A stretch of DNA of 64,000 nucleotides from Amycolatopsis sp. CA-126428 (GCF_002904335.1 NZ_PPHF01000001.1:1-64000); one strand, 5' to 3'. Numbered from the stretch's first letter, positions 41,696-52,065 are shown. A program made the numbers and translations. Notes: generated by a model from the letters alone, not told the origin.

Positions 41696-42907
41696 GTGAG
41701 TAGCGAGGCCTACATCTACGAGGCGATCCGCACGCCTCGCGGCAAGAACAAGGGCGGTGCCCTGCACGGCACCAAGCCGGTCGACCTGGTGGTCGGCCTG
41801 ATCAACGAACTCAAGGTCCGCCACCCGAACCTCGACCCCGCCGTGATCGACGACGTCGTACTGGGCGTCGTCTCGCCGGTCGGCGAGCAGGGCGCGGTCA
41901 TCGCGCGCACCGCCGCGCTGAACGCCGGCCTGCCCGAGACCGTCGCCGGCGTGCAGCTCAACCGCTTCTGCGCCTCCGGCCTGGAGGCCACGAACACCGC
42001 CGCGCAGAAGGTCCGCTCCGGCTGGGACAACCTGGTCATCGCCGGCGGCGTCGAGTCGATGTCGCGCGTGCCGATGGGCTCCGACGGCGGCGCGCTGTTC
42101 ATGGACCCGGCCACCGCCTACGACAACTACATCGTCCCGCAGGGCACCGGCGCCGACCTGATCGCGACCATCGAGGGCTTCTCGCGCGAGGACGTCGACC
42201 GCTGGGCCGTCCGCTCGCAGGACCGCGCCGAGGCGGCCTGGTCCGGTGGCTACTTCGCCAAGTCCGTCGTGCCGGTCAAGGACATCAACGGCGTGACCGT
42301 GCTGGACCACGACGAGCACCGCCGTCCCGGGTCCACCGTCGAGAGCCTCGGCAAGCTCAAGCCCGCCTTCGCCGGTATCGGCGAGCTGGGCGGCTTCGAC
42401 GCCGTGGCGCTGCAGAAGTACCACTCGGTCGAGAAGATCGACCACGTCCACACCGGCGGCAACTCCTCCGGCATCGTCGACGGCGCCGCGCTGGTGCTGG
42501 TCGGCTCCGAGCAGATCGGCAAGACCTTCGGGCTGACGCCGCGCGCCCGGATCGTGGCGACCGCGTCGATCGGCTCCGAGCCGACGATCATGCTCACCGG
42601 CCCCACGCCGGCCACCGAAAAGGTCCTGAAGACGGCGGGCCTCAAGCCCGAGGACATCGACCTGTGGGAGCTCAACGAGGCGTTCGCGTCCGTCGTGCTC
42701 AAGTGGATCAAGGACCTGCACCTCGACGAGGAGAAGGTCAACGTCAACGGCGGCGCGATCGCCATGGGTCACCCGCTCGGCGCCACCGGCGCGATGCTGG
42801 TCGGCACCGTGGTCGACGAGCTCGAACGCCGCCAGGCGCGCCGCGCCCTGGTGACCCTGTGCATCGGCGGCGGCATGGGCGTCGCGACCATCATCGAGCG
42901 GGTGTGA
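41696..42907 (+). CDS. fadA: Acetyl-CoA C-acyltransferase (thiolase)
   Basis: A 403-residue thiolase for the last step of beta-oxidation. Nucleophile Cys92 ([10 protein letters not shown]), the histidine in [15 protein letters not shown] and Cys389 ([10 protein letters not shown]) form the active site. The N-terminus [13 protein letters not shown] is typical. GTG41696 has GAGGAG eight bases upstream. It is followed after eight bases by the multifunctional FadB-type gene, so the two form a trifunctional beta-oxidation complex. A double TetR gene is divergent. Confidence 0.95.
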   Translation: MSSEAYIYEAIRTPRGKNKGGALHGTKPVDLVVGLINELKVRHPNLDPAVIDDVVLGVVSPVGEQGAVIARTAALNAGLPETVAGVQLNRFCASGLEATNTAAQKVRSGWDNLVIAGGVESMSRVPMGSDGGALFMDPATAYDNYIVPQGTGADLIATIEGFSREDVDRWAVRSQDRAEAAWSGGYFAKSVVPVKDINGVTVLDHDEHRRPGSTVESLGKLKPAFAGIGELGGFDAVALQKYHSVEKIDHVHTGGNSSGIVDGAALVLVGSEQIGKTFGLTPRARIVATASIGSEPTIMLTGPTPATEKVLKTAGLKPEDIDLWELNEAFASVVLKWIKDLHLDEEKVNVNGGAIAMGHPLGATGAMLVGTVVDELERRQARRALVTLCIGGGMGVATIIERV

Positions 42908-42915
42908 GGACCACA

Positions 42916-45087
42916 ATGGCCGAGAGCAAGACCATCCGCTGGGAGCAGGATTCCGACGGCATCGTCACCCTGACCCTGGACGACCCGAACCAGTCGGCGA
43001 ACACGATGAACGCCGCCTTCCGCGAGTCGCTCGGCGTGACCGTCGACCGCCTCGAGGCGGAGAAGGACTCGATCACCGGCGTGGTGATCACGTCCGCCAA
43101 GAAGACCTTCTTCGCCGGCGGCGACCTGAACGACCTCATCCAGGCCAAGCCCGAGCACGCGGCCGAGCTGACCGAGGGCAGCTCCCTGATGAAGGGGCAG
43201 ATGCGCCGCATCGAGCAGCTCGGCAAGCCGGTCGTCGCGGCGATCAACGGCGCCGCGCTCGGCGGTGGCCTGGAGATCGCGCTGGCGACGCACCACCGCA
43301 TCGCCGCCGACGTCAAGGGCAGCCAGATCGGCCTGCCCGAGGTGACGCTGGGCCTGCTGCCCGGCGGCGGTGGCGTGACCCGCACCGTGCGGCTGCTCGG
43401 CATCCAGAGCGCGCTGCTGAACGTCCTGCTGCAGGGCCAGCGGCACCGCCCGGCCAAGGCGCTCGAGCTCGGCCTCGTGCACGAGCTCGTCGGCTCGGTC
43501 GAGGAGCTCGTCCCCGCCGCGAAGGCGTGGATCAAGGCGAACCCCGAGGGCGGCGTCCAGCCGTGGGACGTCAAGGGCTACAAGATCCCCGGCGGCACCC
43601 CCTCGAACCCGAGCTTCGCGGCCAACCTGCCGGCGTTCCCGGCGAACCTGCGCAAGCAGATCAAGGGCGCGAACATGCCGGCGCCGCGGGCGATCCTGGC
43701 CGCCGCGATCGAGGGCGCGCAGGTCGACTTCGACACCGCGCTCCAGATCGAGACGCGCTACTTCATCCACCTCGCCACCGGCCAGGTCTCGAAGAACATG
43801 ACGAAGGCGTTCTTCTTCGACCTGCAGACCATCAACTCCGGCGGCTCGCGCCCGGACGGCTTCGAGAAGTACACGGCCAAGAAGGTCGGCGTGCTCGGCG
43901 CCGGGATGATGGGTGCGGCGATCGCGTACGTGTCCGCGAAGGCGGGCATCGACGTCGTCCTCAAGGACGTCTCGCAGGAGGCGGCCGAGAAGGGCAAGGG
44001 CTACGCGGTCAAGCTCGAGGAGAAGGCCCTCTCGCGCGGCAAGACCACGCAGGAGAAGTCGGACGCGCTGCTGGCGAAGATCAAGCCGACCGGTGACCCG
44101 GCCGACTTCGCGGGCGTCGACTTCGTCATCGAGGCCGTGTTCGAGAGCGTCGAGCTGAAGCACAAGGTGTTCGGCGAGATCGAAAGCGTCGTCAACGCCG
44201 ACGCGGTGCTGGGTTCCAACACCTCGACGCTGCCGATCACCACCCTCGCCGAGGGCGTGCAGCGGACCGAGGACTTCATCGGGATCCACTTCTTCTCGCC
44301 GGTGGACAAGATGCCGCTGGTCGAGATCATCTGCGGCGAGAAGACGTCCCCGGCGACGCTGGCGAAGGTCTTCGACTACACGCTGCAGATCAAGAAGACC
44401 CCGATCGTCGTCAACGACAGCCGCGGCTTCTTCACCTCGCGCGTGATCGGCACGTTCATCAACGAGGCCGTCGCCGCGCTGGGCGAGGGCGTCGAGCCGG
44501 CGTCGATCGAGCAGGCCGGCGCGCAGGCGGGCTACCCGGCGCCGCCGCTGCAGCTGATGGACGAGCTGACGCTGACCCTGCCGCGCAAGATCCGCAAGGA
44601 GACCCGCGAGGCGATCGAGGCGGCCGGTGGCACGTGGAAGGCGCACGCGTCCGAGGCCGTGATCGACCGGATGGTCGAGGAGTTCGACCGCAAGGGCCGG
44701 TCGACGGGCGCGGGCTTCTACTCGTATGGAGAAGACGGCAAGCGGACCGGTCTGTGGCCGGGCCTGCGCGACGCGTTCAAGTCCGGCTCGGCCGAGGTGC
44801 CGTTCGAGGACCTCAAGGAGCGGATGCTCTTCGCCGAGGCGCTCGAGACGGTGAAGTGCTTCGACGAAGGCGTGCTGACGTCGGTGGCGGACGCCAACAT
44901 CGGCTCGATCTTCGGCATCGGATTCCCGGCTTGGACCGGTGGTGTCATCCAGTACATCAACCAGTACGAGGGTGGCCTGCAGGGGTTCGTGGACCGTGCG
45001 CGGGAGTTGGCCGCCCGGTACGGCGACCACTTCGAGCCGCCGGCTTCGCTCGTTGAGAAGGCCGCCAAGGGCGAGATCTACGAATAA
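42916..45087 (+). CDS. fadB: Fatty-acid oxidation multienzyme: enoyl-CoA hydratase / 3-hydroxyacyl-CoA dehydrogenase
   Basis: A 723-residue bifunctional protein. The N-terminal crotonase domain (residues 10-280) has ANTMNAAF, the oxyanion strands [11 protein letters not shown] and [20 protein letters not shown], and the acidic [14 protein letters not shown]. The dehydrogenase begins near residue 318 with [16 protein letters not shown]; its catalytic His is in [18 protein letters not shown]. The C-terminal dehydrogenase repeats follow. It works with FadA encoded just upstream. GAGGA precedes the ATG. A strong terminator follows at 45099-45132. Confidence 0.96.
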   Translation: MAESKTIRWEQDSDGIVTLTLDDPNQSANTMNAAFRESLGVTVDRLEAEKDSITGVVITSAKKTFFAGGDLNDLIQAKPEHAAELTEGSSLMKGQMRRIEQLGKPVVAAINGAALGGGLEIALATHHRIAADVKGSQIGLPEVTLGLLPGGGGVTRTVRLLGIQSALLNVLLQGQRHRPAKALELGLVHELVGSVEELVPAAKAWIKANPEGGVQPWDVKGYKIPGGTPSNPSFAANLPAFPANLRKQIKGANMPAPRAILAAAIEGAQVDFDTALQIETRYFIHLATGQVSKNMTKAFFFDLQTINSGGSRPDGFEKYTAKKVGVLGAGMMGAAIAYVSAKAGIDVVLKDVSQEAAEKGKGYAVKLEEKALSRGKTTQEKSDALLAKIKPTGDPADFAGVDFVIEAVFESVELKHKVFGEIESVVNADAVLGSNTSTLPITTLAEGVQRTEDFIGIHFFSPVDKMPLVEIICGEKTSPATLAKVFDYTLQIKKTPIVVNDSRGFFTSRVIGTFINEAVAALGEGVEPASIEQAGAQAGYPAPPLQLMDELTLTLPRKIRKETREAIEAAGGTWKAHASEAVIDRMVEEFDRKGRSTGAGFYSYGEDGKRTGLWPGLRDAFKSGSAEVPFEDLKERMLFAEALETVKCFDEGVLTSVADANIGSIFGIGFPAWTGGVIQYINQYEGGLQGFVDRARELAARYGDHFEPPASLVEKAAKGEIYE

Positions 45088-45098
45088 GCAGTGACGCT

Positions 45099-45132
45099 GA
45101 AGGCCGCCACCGGGACTCCGGTGGCGGCCTTC
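45099..45132 (+). terminator. Hairpin terminator after fadB
   Basis: A perfect 15-bp stem (45099-45113 with 45118-45132) and a 4-base loop, eleven bases after the fadB stop. Confidence 0.92.
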
Positions 45133-45187
45133 GACGTGTCCGCCAGGTTGTCCGCTTCCGTTCGCCCATCGGCCACCGAACGCGGGT

Positions 45188-45193
45188 TAATCT
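45188..45193 (+). promoter_or_regulatory. -10 box TAATCT of the GH92 gene
   Basis: TAATCT ends six bases before the ATG at 45200, suggesting a leaderless transcript. No good -35 box is seen. Confidence 0.4.
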
Positions 45194-45199
45194 CCGCCC

Positions 45200-47533
45200 A
45201 TGCGCCGTTCCCTCACGGTGGCGCTCGCCGCCGCCTTGCTCGCCTCGTCGCTGACAACGATGTCAGCCGCCGCCGGCTTGAGCCCTGCCGACTTCGTCGA
45301 TCCGCTCGTCGGCTCCGCCGGGGACGGCAACACCCATCCCGGTGCCACCGCGCCCTTCGGCATGCTCGCCTGGAGCCCCACCAGCACCCGCGGGGACCAG
45401 ACGTCCACCGGTGCCGCCAACGGCTACCAGTACGACGTCACCCGGCTTCGCGGCTTCAGCCTCACCCACGTCAACGGCGCCGGCTGCAACCCCGGCGCCG
45501 CCGGGGACGTGCCGATCCTGCCGTTCGCCGGTGACGTCACCTCGTCGCCGACCGCCGACACCGCCGACGCCGTCTACGCGAGCAACTTCAGCCACGCCGA
45601 CGAAGCCGCGACGCCCGGCCGCTACCGGCTCGGCCTGCAGAACGGCGTCACCACGGACACGGCCGCGACCGAACGCACCGCGATCACCTCCCTGCGGTAC
45701 CCCGCGGGCAAGCCCGCGAGCCTGCTCTTCCGGACGTCGAACTCGCTCAACGGCAGCGAAGACGCCGAGACCCACATCGACGCGCAGCACGAAAAGGTCA
45801 CCGGGTCCGTGCTCACCGGCGCCTTCTGCGGGCGGCGCGCGAACGGCGGCGTCAACAACCGCAAGTCCTACTACCGCCTGTACTTCACCGCGCAGTTCGA
45901 CCAGCCCCTCACCGGCACCGGGACGTGGAAGGACGCGACGCTCCAGCCCGGCGGCACCGATCAGACCGGCGGCGAGGGCTACGCCACCGGCAAGGACCGC
46001 GCCGGACGCGGCTCCGGCGGCTACGTCACCTTCGCGCCCGGCAGCCAGGTCACCATGCGGATCGCGATCTCCTACGTCTCCCTCGAAGGCGCGGAACGCA
46101 ACCTCCAGGCCGAACAGCCGAAGAAGTCCACTGTGGACAGCATCGCCGGCCGGACGAAGAAGGCCTGGAACACCGAGCTCGACCGCGTGCAGGTGACCGG
46201 AGGCACCGCCAACCAGCGGATCACTTTCACCACCGCGCTCTACCACAGCCTGCAGCAGCCCAACCTCGTCAGCGACGTCGACGGCCAGTACCTCGGCATG
46301 GACCGGCAGCCGCACCGCGTCGAACGGGGGCAGGACGCTCAGTACTCCAACTTCTCCGGCTGGGACCAGTACCGCGCGCAAGTGCAGTTGCTGGCCCTGA
46401 CCGAGCCGCGCGTCGCGGGGAACTTCGCGCAATCGCTGTACAACTACGCGAAGCAGAACGACGGCGTCTGGGACCGCTGGGTGCACGTCAACGGCGCGAC
46501 GCACGTGATGACCGGCGACCCGTCGGCGGCGACGATCGCGACCTTCTACGCGATGGGCGTCCGCAACTTCGACTACCGCGGCGCGTTCGACTCGCTCTAC
46601 CGGCAGGCGACGGTCCCGCGTCCCGAGGGCCTGCAGGACGGCGGCTGCCCCGGGCAGTGCGTCGGCCAGCGGCCCAACCTCGCGCAGTACCTGAGCTCGC
46701 ACTACGCGCCGAACGACGTCTGCCACTGCTGGGGCGGTGCCGCCGAGACGCTGGAAGACTCCGTCGCCGACTTCGCCCTCGGCCAGTGGGCTCACCAGCT
46801 CGGCCGCACGAAGGAGGCCGCCGAACTCGATGCCCGCGGTGGCTACTGGCGCAACGTCTTCAACCCCGACACCGGCTACACGCAGGCCCGCAACGTCGAC
46901 GGCAGCTGGGTGACGCCGTTCGACCCGGCGAGCGACCGCGGCTTCGCGCAGGGCAGCGCCGCCGCCTACACCTGGATGGTCCCGCAGGACGTGCCGGGCC
47001 TGGCCGACGCCATGGGCGGCAAGGCCACCGCGGTCACCCGGCTCGACGGGTTCTTCCACGACGCCAACGGCAACTGGCAGCTCAAGGGCGGCGGCCCGCT
47101 CAAGTACGACCCGACGAACGAGCCCGACATCCACGCGCCCTGGCTGTACAACGAGCTCGGACAGCCGTGGAAGACCCAGGAGACCGTCCGGCAGCTGGTG
47201 AACTCCGGCTACGGGACCGGCCCGGCCGGGCTGCCCGGCAACGACGACCTCGGCACGATGTCCGCCTGGTACGTCTTCGCCGCGCTCGGCGTCTACCCGC
47301 GCACGCCGGGCACCGGCGAGCTGCTGTTGTCGAGCCCGCTGTTCCCGGGTGCCGTGATCCGGCCGGTGGGTGGCGCACCGATCCGGATCACGACGTCGGG
47401 GAGCGGGAAGTACGTCCGGGACGTCCGCCGGGACGGCCGGCCGCAGCGCGACTGGAAGGTCGACGCGTCCTTCCTGCACGGCGGGAGCCTGGACTTCCGC
47501 CTGTCCGAGACGCCGACGACCTGGGGGAGTTAA
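45200..47533 (+). CDS. Secreted GH92 alpha-mannosidase
   Basis: A 777-residue exported glycoside hydrolase family 92 enzyme (calcium-dependent exo-alpha-mannosidase). A signal peptide covers about residues 1-25. The mature N-terminus DFVDPLVGSAGDGNTHPGAT is the family start. NEPDIHAPWLYNELGQPWKT and GNDDLGTMSAWYVFAALGVYP (quoted in part: GNDDLGTMSAWYVF) carry the catalytic acid and calcium site. It likely trims mannosides from fungal or actinobacterial glycans. Its stop overlaps that of the convergent MMPL gene in TTAA, with no terminator between. Confidence 0.95.
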   Translation: MRRSLTVALAAALLASSLTTMSAAAGLSPADFVDPLVGSAGDGNTHPGATAPFGMLAWSPTSTRGDQTSTGAANGYQYDVTRLRGFSLTHVNGAGCNPGAAGDVPILPFAGDVTSSPTADTADAVYASNFSHADEAATPGRYRLGLQNGVTTDTAATERTAITSLRYPAGKPASLLFRTSNSLNGSEDAETHIDAQHEKVTGSVLTGAFCGRRANGGVNNRKSYYRLYFTAQFDQPLTGTGTWKDATLQPGGTDQTGGEGYATGKDRAGRGSGGYVTFAPGSQVTMRIAISYVSLEGAERNLQAEQPKKSTVDSIAGRTKKAWNTELDRVQVTGGTANQRITFTTALYHSLQQPNLVSDVDGQYLGMDRQPHRVERGQDAQYSNFSGWDQYRAQVQLLALTEPRVAGNFAQSLYNYAKQNDGVWDRWVHVNGATHVMTGDPSAATIATFYAMGVRNFDYRGAFDSLYRQATVPRPEGLQDGGCPGQCVGQRPNLAQYLSSHYAPNDVCHCWGGAAETLEDSVADFALGQWAHQLGRTKEAAELDARGGYWRNVFNPDTGYTQARNVDGSWVTPFDPASDRGFAQGSAAAYTWMVPQDVPGLADAMGGKATAVTRLDGFFHDANGNWQLKGGGPLKYDPTNEPDIHAPWLYNELGQPWKTQETVRQLVNSGYGTGPAGLPGNDDLGTMSAWYVFAALGVYPRTPGTGELLLSSPLFPGAVIRPVGGAPIRITTSGSGKYVRDVRRDGRPQRDWKVDASFLHGGSLDFRLSETPTTWGS

Positions 47534-49575
47534 GGCTCCAGCGCGAAGTGCGGGAGCCGGCGGTCCAGCCACCGCGGCAGCCACCAGGCCCTGGCCCCGA
47601 GCAGCCGCATGATCGCCGGGACGAGCAGGCAGCGGATCACCAGCGCGTCCAGCAGGACCGCGACCGCCAGGCCGAGGCCGAACTGGGCCAGCATCCGGGA
47701 CGGGTCCAGCAGGAACGCGCCGAACACCAGCACCATGATCGCGCCGGCCGCGGTGATCACGGCGCCCGTCGAGGCGAGGCCTTCGCGGACCGCCAGCCGC
47801 GCGTCGCCGGTTCGCCGCCACTCCTCGTGCATCCGGGACACCAGGAACACCTCGTAGTCCATCGACAGGCCGAAGACGATCGCGAAGATCATCACCGGCA
47901 CGAACGCCTCGATCGGGCCCGGCTGCGCGCCGAACCAGCCGTCGCCGAACACCAGGGTCATGACGCCGAGGGAGGCGCCGATGCTCAGCAGGTTCAGCAG
48001 CGCCGCCTTGAGCGGGATCAGGATCGACCGGAACACCACCATGAGCAGCAACGCCGAGAGCCCGACGACGACCAGCACGAACAGCGGCAGCCGATCGGCG
48101 ACGGCGCCGGCGAAGTCCGTCGCGGCCGCGACCGAGCCGCCGACGAGGTAGTGACCCGGCAGCGTCGGCAGGACGCCGGCGCGCAGCCGCGTCACCAGCT
48201 CGGCGGTCGCTTCGTCCTGCGGTGACGTCGTCGGGAAGACCAGGACGGTCTTGCCCATCGGCGGCAGGACCCGGGCGATGCCCGGGGTGTCCGCGAGTTT
48301 CCGCTGCAGCGCGACGGTGTCGCCGTCCTCGGTGACGATCGCGAGCGGGCCGGTGAAGCCCGGGCCGAAGCCCTCGGCCAGCAGGTCGTAGGCCTGCCGT
48401 GTGGTGGACCCGGCCGGGTCGGTGCTCGCGTCGGCGAACCCGAGGCGCATCCCCGCGGCCGGACTGGACAGTCCGATGAGGACGGTCAAGCCGATCGCGA
48501 GCGGCGCCAGCGGACGCCGCTGGACGCCGTCGGCGAGCCGTCGCCAGGCCTTGCCGTGCTCCTTCCGAAGCGCGTGCCGGCGGATGCCGCGTTCGAGCCG
48601 CTTGCCGAACAGTGACAGCAGCGCGGGCAGGAGCGTGACGGACGCGAGCATCGTCATCAGGACGGTGAGCGCGACGGCCAGCGCGACCCCGCGCAGCCCG
48701 CCGAGCCCCAGCGCGAGGAGCCCGAGCAGGGCGATGATCACGGTCGTCCCGGCGAACAGCACCGAGCGGCCGGCGGTGTCGAGCGCCCGCCGCGCGGCCG
48801 CGTCACGGTCGTGGCCGGCGAGGATTTCGGTGCGGTAGCGGGAAAAGATCAACAGGGCGTAGTCGACGCCGACGCCGAACCCGACCAGCATCATCAGCGG
48901 CGAGGTGTAGCTCGCGATGTCGACGAAGTGCGAGACGACCGTGATCACGCCCAGCGTGCTGCCGACGGCGAACACCGCGGTGAGCACCGGCAGCCCGGCC
49001 GCGAGCAGGGAGCGGAACAGGAACACGAGGATGACCAGAGCGGCGAGCAGGCCGACACCCTCCGCGGGGCCGCCGCTCCCGGAGATCCGCTTGACCGGGT
49101 CCCCGGCGAGCGCGACCTCGACCGGCCCGGCCCGCTTCGCGGTGTCGGCGAACTTCACGATGTCGTCGTAGGGGAGGTCGGTCGACGCCGCGTCGAAGGT
49201 GACGGTGGCGTAACCGATCCGTCCGTCGGGCGAGAGCGTCGGCTCGGTCACCGACCGCACGTGCGGCAGGGACCGGACTTCGCCGAGCATGGTGGCGATC
49301 GGCGCGCGGTTCGCGGCGAGCCCGCCGTCGGCCTTCAGCACGATCTGCGCGCTCGCGCCCGATTGGGCGGTGCGGTCGAGCAGGTCCACGACCTGCTGGG
49401 ATTCGGTGCCGGGCAACGAGTTGTCGTCGTGGAACGCGCTGCCGGCCAGCTGCGAGGTGAACGTGACGCCGATGAGGATCAGCGCCCAGAGCGCGACGGC
49501 GAGCCAGCGGTGGCGCTGCGCCCAGCCGGCCAGCCGCGCCAGGGCGCCGCCGGGGGTACGGGTGATGGTGTCCAT
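47530..49575 (-). CDS. MMPL-family RND transporter
   Basis: A 681-residue inner-membrane exporter with the two-fold MMPL layout: TM1, a periplasmic loop of about 150 residues, five more TMs, then TM7, a second loop and five TMs. The SYTSPLMMLVGFGVGVDYAL and FVPVMIFAIVFGLSMDYEVF segments hold the GxxxDY proton-relay motifs. The family exports lipids or drugs. It lies downstream of a histidine kinase and response regulator on the same strand, separated by 114 bp with two inverted repeats, so it is probably the regulated target. ATG49575 is preferred to TTG49584. Confidence 0.93.
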   Translation of the reverse strand: MDTITRTPGGALARLAGWAQRHRWLAVALWALILIGVTFTSQLAGSAFHDDNSLPGTESQQVVDLLDRTAQSGASAQIVLKADGGLAANRAPIATMLGEVRSLPHVRSVTEPTLSPDGRIGYATVTFDAASTDLPYDDIVKFADTAKRAGPVEVALAGDPVKRISGSGGPAEGVGLLAALVILVFLFRSLLAAGLPVLTAVFAVGSTLGVITVVSHFVDIASYTSPLMMLVGFGVGVDYALLIFSRYRTEILAGHDRDAAARRALDTAGRSVLFAGTTVIIALLGLLALGLGGLRGVALAVALTVLMTMLASVTLLPALLSLFGKRLERGIRRHALRKEHGKAWRRLADGVQRRPLAPLAIGLTVLIGLSSPAAGMRLGFADASTDPAGSTTRQAYDLLAEGFGPGFTGPLAIVTEDGDTVALQRKLADTPGIARVLPPMGKTVLVFPTTSPQDEATAELVTRLRAGVLPTLPGHYLVGGSVAAATDFAGAVADRLPLFVLVVVGLSALLLMVVFRSILIPLKAALLNLLSIGASLGVMTLVFGDGWFGAQPGPIEAFVPVMIFAIVFGLSMDYEVFLVSRMHEEWRRTGDARLAVREGLASTGAVITAAGAIMVLVFGAFLLDPSRMLAQFGLGLAVAVLLDALVIRCLLVPAIMRLLGARAWWLPRWLDRRLPHFALEP

Positions 49576-49621
49576 GGTGGACAAGGATTCGCGAGCGGGG
49601 CCCTACCGCGCGTCGCGCAGC

Positions 49622-49642
49622 GGAGGACACTTCGCGTCCTCC
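49622..49642. promoter_or_regulatory. Inverted repeat upstream of MMPL gene
   Basis: GGAGGAC (49622-49628) and GTCCTCC (49636-49642) around a 7-base centre. It lies about 50 bp before the MMPL start, so it may be a regulator site or a weak terminator of the kinase/regulator operon. Confidence 0.45.
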
Positions 49643-49665
49643 CGGCGGTGTCCCTTAAGGCCGTT

Positions 49666-49689
49666 CCCGTACTCCCGGGGGAGTACGGG
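49666..49689. promoter_or_regulatory. Perfect 24-bp palindrome at the response-regulator stop
   Basis: Eleven-base arms CCCGTACTCCC and GGGAGTACGGG around GG, directly after the response-regulator stop. It could act as a terminator, but its symmetry and place ahead of the transporter also fit a LuxR-type response-regulator operator. Confidence 0.6.
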
Positions 49690-50355
49690 TCAGGGTGCCA
49701 GCCACCGCGGCGTCACCGCGCCGGACTCGTAGGCGAGGACGACCAGCTGCGCGCGGTCGTGCGTGCCGGTCTTGGTCATGATGCGGCTGACGTGCGTCTT
49801 CGCCGTCGCCGGGCTGAGGGTGAGCTCGCGCGCGATGTCGTCGTTCGACAGCCCGGCCGCGACCAGGGACAGCACTTCGCGCTCGCGGTAGGTGAGCCGG
49901 TCGAGCGCCGGGGACGGCGCCGGGCGGGTGCCGCGCGCGGCGAACTCGGCGATCAGCCGCCGGGTGATCGACGGCGCCAGCAGCGCGTCGCCGCGGGCGA
50001 CCACGCGCACCGCGTGGATGAGCTCCTCGGGTTCGGTGTCCTTGACCAGGAACCCGCTCGCGCCCGCCCGCAGCGCGCCGTAGACGTCCTCGTCGAGGTC
50101 GAACGTCGTGAGGATGACGACCTTGGTGTGCACGCCCGGGTCTTCGAGGAGGTGCCGGGTGGCGGCGAGGCCGTCGAGCACCGGCATCCGGATGTCCATC
50201 AGCACGACGTCGGGGTGGTGTTCGTGCGCGGCCTGCAGTGCCTCGCGGCCGTCCGCGGCCTCGGCCACGACCGTGATGCCGTCTTCTCCGTCCAAAATGG
50301 ACCGGAAGCCGGCGCGGACGAGCCGCTGGTCGTCGACGAGCAGGACCCGGATCAT
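49690..50355 (-). CDS. NarL/LuxR-family response regulator
   Basis: A 221-residue regulator. The receiver has DD at 8-9, phospho-acceptor Asp54 (VLMDIRMP), Thr83/84 and Lys105. The C-terminal LuxR HTH is LTYREREVLSLVAAGLSNDD (in part) followed by LSPATAKTHVSRIMTKTG. It is encoded seven bases after its histidine kinase. The likely target is the MMPL exporter gene downstream, through the palindromes in between. Confidence 0.95.
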   Translation of the reverse strand: MIRVLLVDDQRLVRAGFRSILDGEDGITVVAEAADGREALQAAHEHHPDVVLMDIRMPVLDGLAATRHLLEDPGVHTKVVILTTFDLDEDVYGALRAGASGFLVKDTEPEELIHAVRVVARGDALLAPSITRRLIAEFAARGTRPAPSPALDRLTYREREVLSLVAAGLSNDDIARELTLSPATAKTHVSRIMTKTGTHDRAQLVVLAYESGAVTPRWLAP

Positions 50356-50362
50356 CGGCCCA

Positions 50363-51430
50363 TCATCGCACCGGCAGCCGGGCCCGCACCCGGTAGCCGC
50401 CGTCTTCGCGCGGCGCCGCGGTCAGTTCGCCGCCGAGCGCCCGCGCGCGTTCGGTCATCCCGCGGATGCCGTTGCCCGCCGGGGCCGCGCCGCCGCGTCC
50501 GTCGTCGTCGACGGCCACGGTCAGCTCGTCGGGGCCGTAGCCGAGCCGGACGACGACGGTCTTCGCGCCGGCGTGCTTGGCGACGTTCGTCAGTGCCTCC
50601 TGGACCACCCGGAACGCCGCGTGCTCGACGTCCGGCGGCAGCTCCCGGGCGACGCCGTCGATCTCGGTGCGCACGGTCAGCCCGGACGCGCCGACGGATT
50701 CGGCCAGCTCCGCCACCCGCTGGAGGCTCGGCCCGCCGGCCTGGCGGAGCATGCCGAGCGTCGCGCGCAACTCCTGGAGTGCGGTCTTGCTGGCGTCCTT
50801 GATCGCCCCGAGCGCTTCCTCGGCCTGTCCGGGGTCACGGCGGTGCAGCGCGGCGCCGGCCTGGACGTTGATCAGCGCGAGGTGGTGGCCGAGGACGTCG
50901 TGCAGTTCGCGGGCGATGCGCAGGCGTTCGTCGGTCGCGCGCGCCCGGGCCTCGGCCTCCTTGGTGCGCTCGGCTTCGGCCCGGTAGTGCGCGACGGCGC
51001 CGCCGGCGACCAGGGCGACGAACCAGCCGGTCATCAGGAAGAACGCGAAGTTGTCGACGTGCCGCCCGGTCCGCGAACTGATTTCGCCCACGGTGACACC
51101 GGCCATCGCGGCGGCGACGAGCAGCGCGGCCCCGCGGATCCGCCCGGCCGCGGCGGCGTTGTAGAGCGCGTAGGCGAAGGCGAGCAGGACGAGACCGTCG
51201 GGATCGGTGAGGGGGTAGTAGAGCGCGCAGCAGCCGAGCGCGAACCCGGCGACGCTCAGGGGGTAGCGGCGCCGGAAGAAGAGCGCGGCGCAGCAGAGGA
51301 CGGTGAGCACCCACCCGAGCGCGGCGTGGTGGGCGGGCTTGGCGCCGTCGTTGAGGACGGCGAAGAGCGAGCCGACGAGCACCGCGACGACCACCGCGAG
51401 CTCGGCTGCGTACCGCCGTAGCCAGGACAT
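50363..51430 (-). CDS. Sensor histidine kinase (DesK/NarX type)
   Basis: A 355-residue membrane kinase. About five to six TM segments fill residues 8-148 with almost no extracellular domain. HisKA_3 carries the phosphorylated His177 in ARELHDVLGHHLALI. The ATPase has FRVVQEALTNVAKHAG and VDDDGRGG, GIRGMTERARALGG. Kinases of this build sense membrane stress or lipid-active compounds. TAGACT six bases before the ATG on the minus strand suggests a leaderless message. It forms an operon with the response regulator. Confidence 0.94.
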   Translation of the reverse strand: MSWLRRYAAELAVVVAVLVGSLFAVLNDGAKPAHHAALGWVLTVLCCAALFFRRRYPLSVAGFALGCCALYYPLTDPDGLVLLAFAYALYNAAAAGRIRGAALLVAAAMAGVTVGEISSRTGRHVDNFAFFLMTGWFVALVAGGAVAHYRAEAERTKEAEARARATDERLRIARELHDVLGHHLALINVQAGAALHRRDPGQAEEALGAIKDASKTALQELRATLGMLRQAGGPSLQRVAELAESVGASGLTVRTEIDGVARELPPDVEHAAFRVVQEALTNVAKHAGAKTVVVRLGYGPDELTVAVDDDGRGGAAPAGNGIRGMTERARALGGELTAAPREDGGYRVRARLPVR

Positions 51431-51517
51431 ACGCCGAGTCTAGGCGGCGGGCGTTGTAACAAAGGGTCTTCGCGCCCCGACTACGCGGCATTGTTTCGTG
51501 GCACTGAAGGAGTCTCG

Positions 51518-52021
51518 GTGAACAAGAAGCTGGCGTGGGTTTTCGCCGCGGGTCTGCTGGTCGCGGGCTGTGGCGCCGGCGCGGTGCCGCCGCAGAACAC
51601 CGGGCACCTGGGCGTGGTGGATGCTCCGGCGTCGACCTCTTCGACGCCCGCGTATTCCGTTCCGGTCACGACCGAGGCGCCGCCCACGACGTCCGAAGCG
51701 CCCAGCGTCACCAGCGTGCCGACGACACCGCAGGCCGTCGCGCCGAAGGCGGCCGTCCCGCAGGCGACGGCCCCGAAACCCCCGGCGCCGAAGACGACCA
51801 CGCAGGCCGCGCCGAAGCCGGTGGCGCCGAAGACCACCGCGCAAGCCGCGCCCGCCGAATGCGGCGCCGACTACTACCGCAACTCGGACGGCAACTGCGT
51901 CCACCGGCCCAGCGACAACCCCGCCCGCGCGACGGCCCTGTGCAAGGACGGCACCTACAGCTACAGCCAGCACCGCTCGGGCACCTGCTCCGGCCACGGA
52001 GGCGTCCGAACCTGGTTGTGA
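51518..52021 (+). CDS. DUF3761 lipoprotein
   Basis: A 167-residue predicted lipoprotein. The signal peptide ends in LLVAGC with lipidation Cys18. Residues about 30-120 are a Pro/Thr/Ala-rich linker with repeated AVAPK/PKTT-type units, presumably a cell-wall spacer. The last 50 residues are DUF3761 (DYYRNSDGNCVHRP, ATALCKDGTYSYSQHRSGTC, SGHGG) with four cysteines. The function of DUF3761 is unknown. GTG51518 has AAGGAG six bases upstream. It is divergent from the histidine kinase. Confidence 0.88.
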   Translation: MNKKLAWVFAAGLLVAGCGAGAVPPQNTGHLGVVDAPASTSSTPAYSVPVTTEAPPTTSEAPSVTSVPTTPQAVAPKAAVPQATAPKPPAPKTTTQAAPKPVAPKTTAQAAPAECGADYYRNSDGNCVHRPSDNPARATALCKDGTYSYSQHRSGTCSGHGGVRTWL

Positions 52022-52065
52022 CGAGAACGCCATCCGGGCGGAAATCCCCCAGTGCGTAGGTACAG

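Noticed and set aside
42769..45030. 753-codon minus-strand frame opposite fadB
   Set aside because: Antisense shadow rich in Arg, Asp and Val; fadB on the other strand is unambiguous.
45263..47821. 852-codon open frame on the minus strand across the GH92 gene
   Set aside because: Shadow of high-GC third positions; crosses the GH92 gene and the start of the MMPL region without any recognisable domain.
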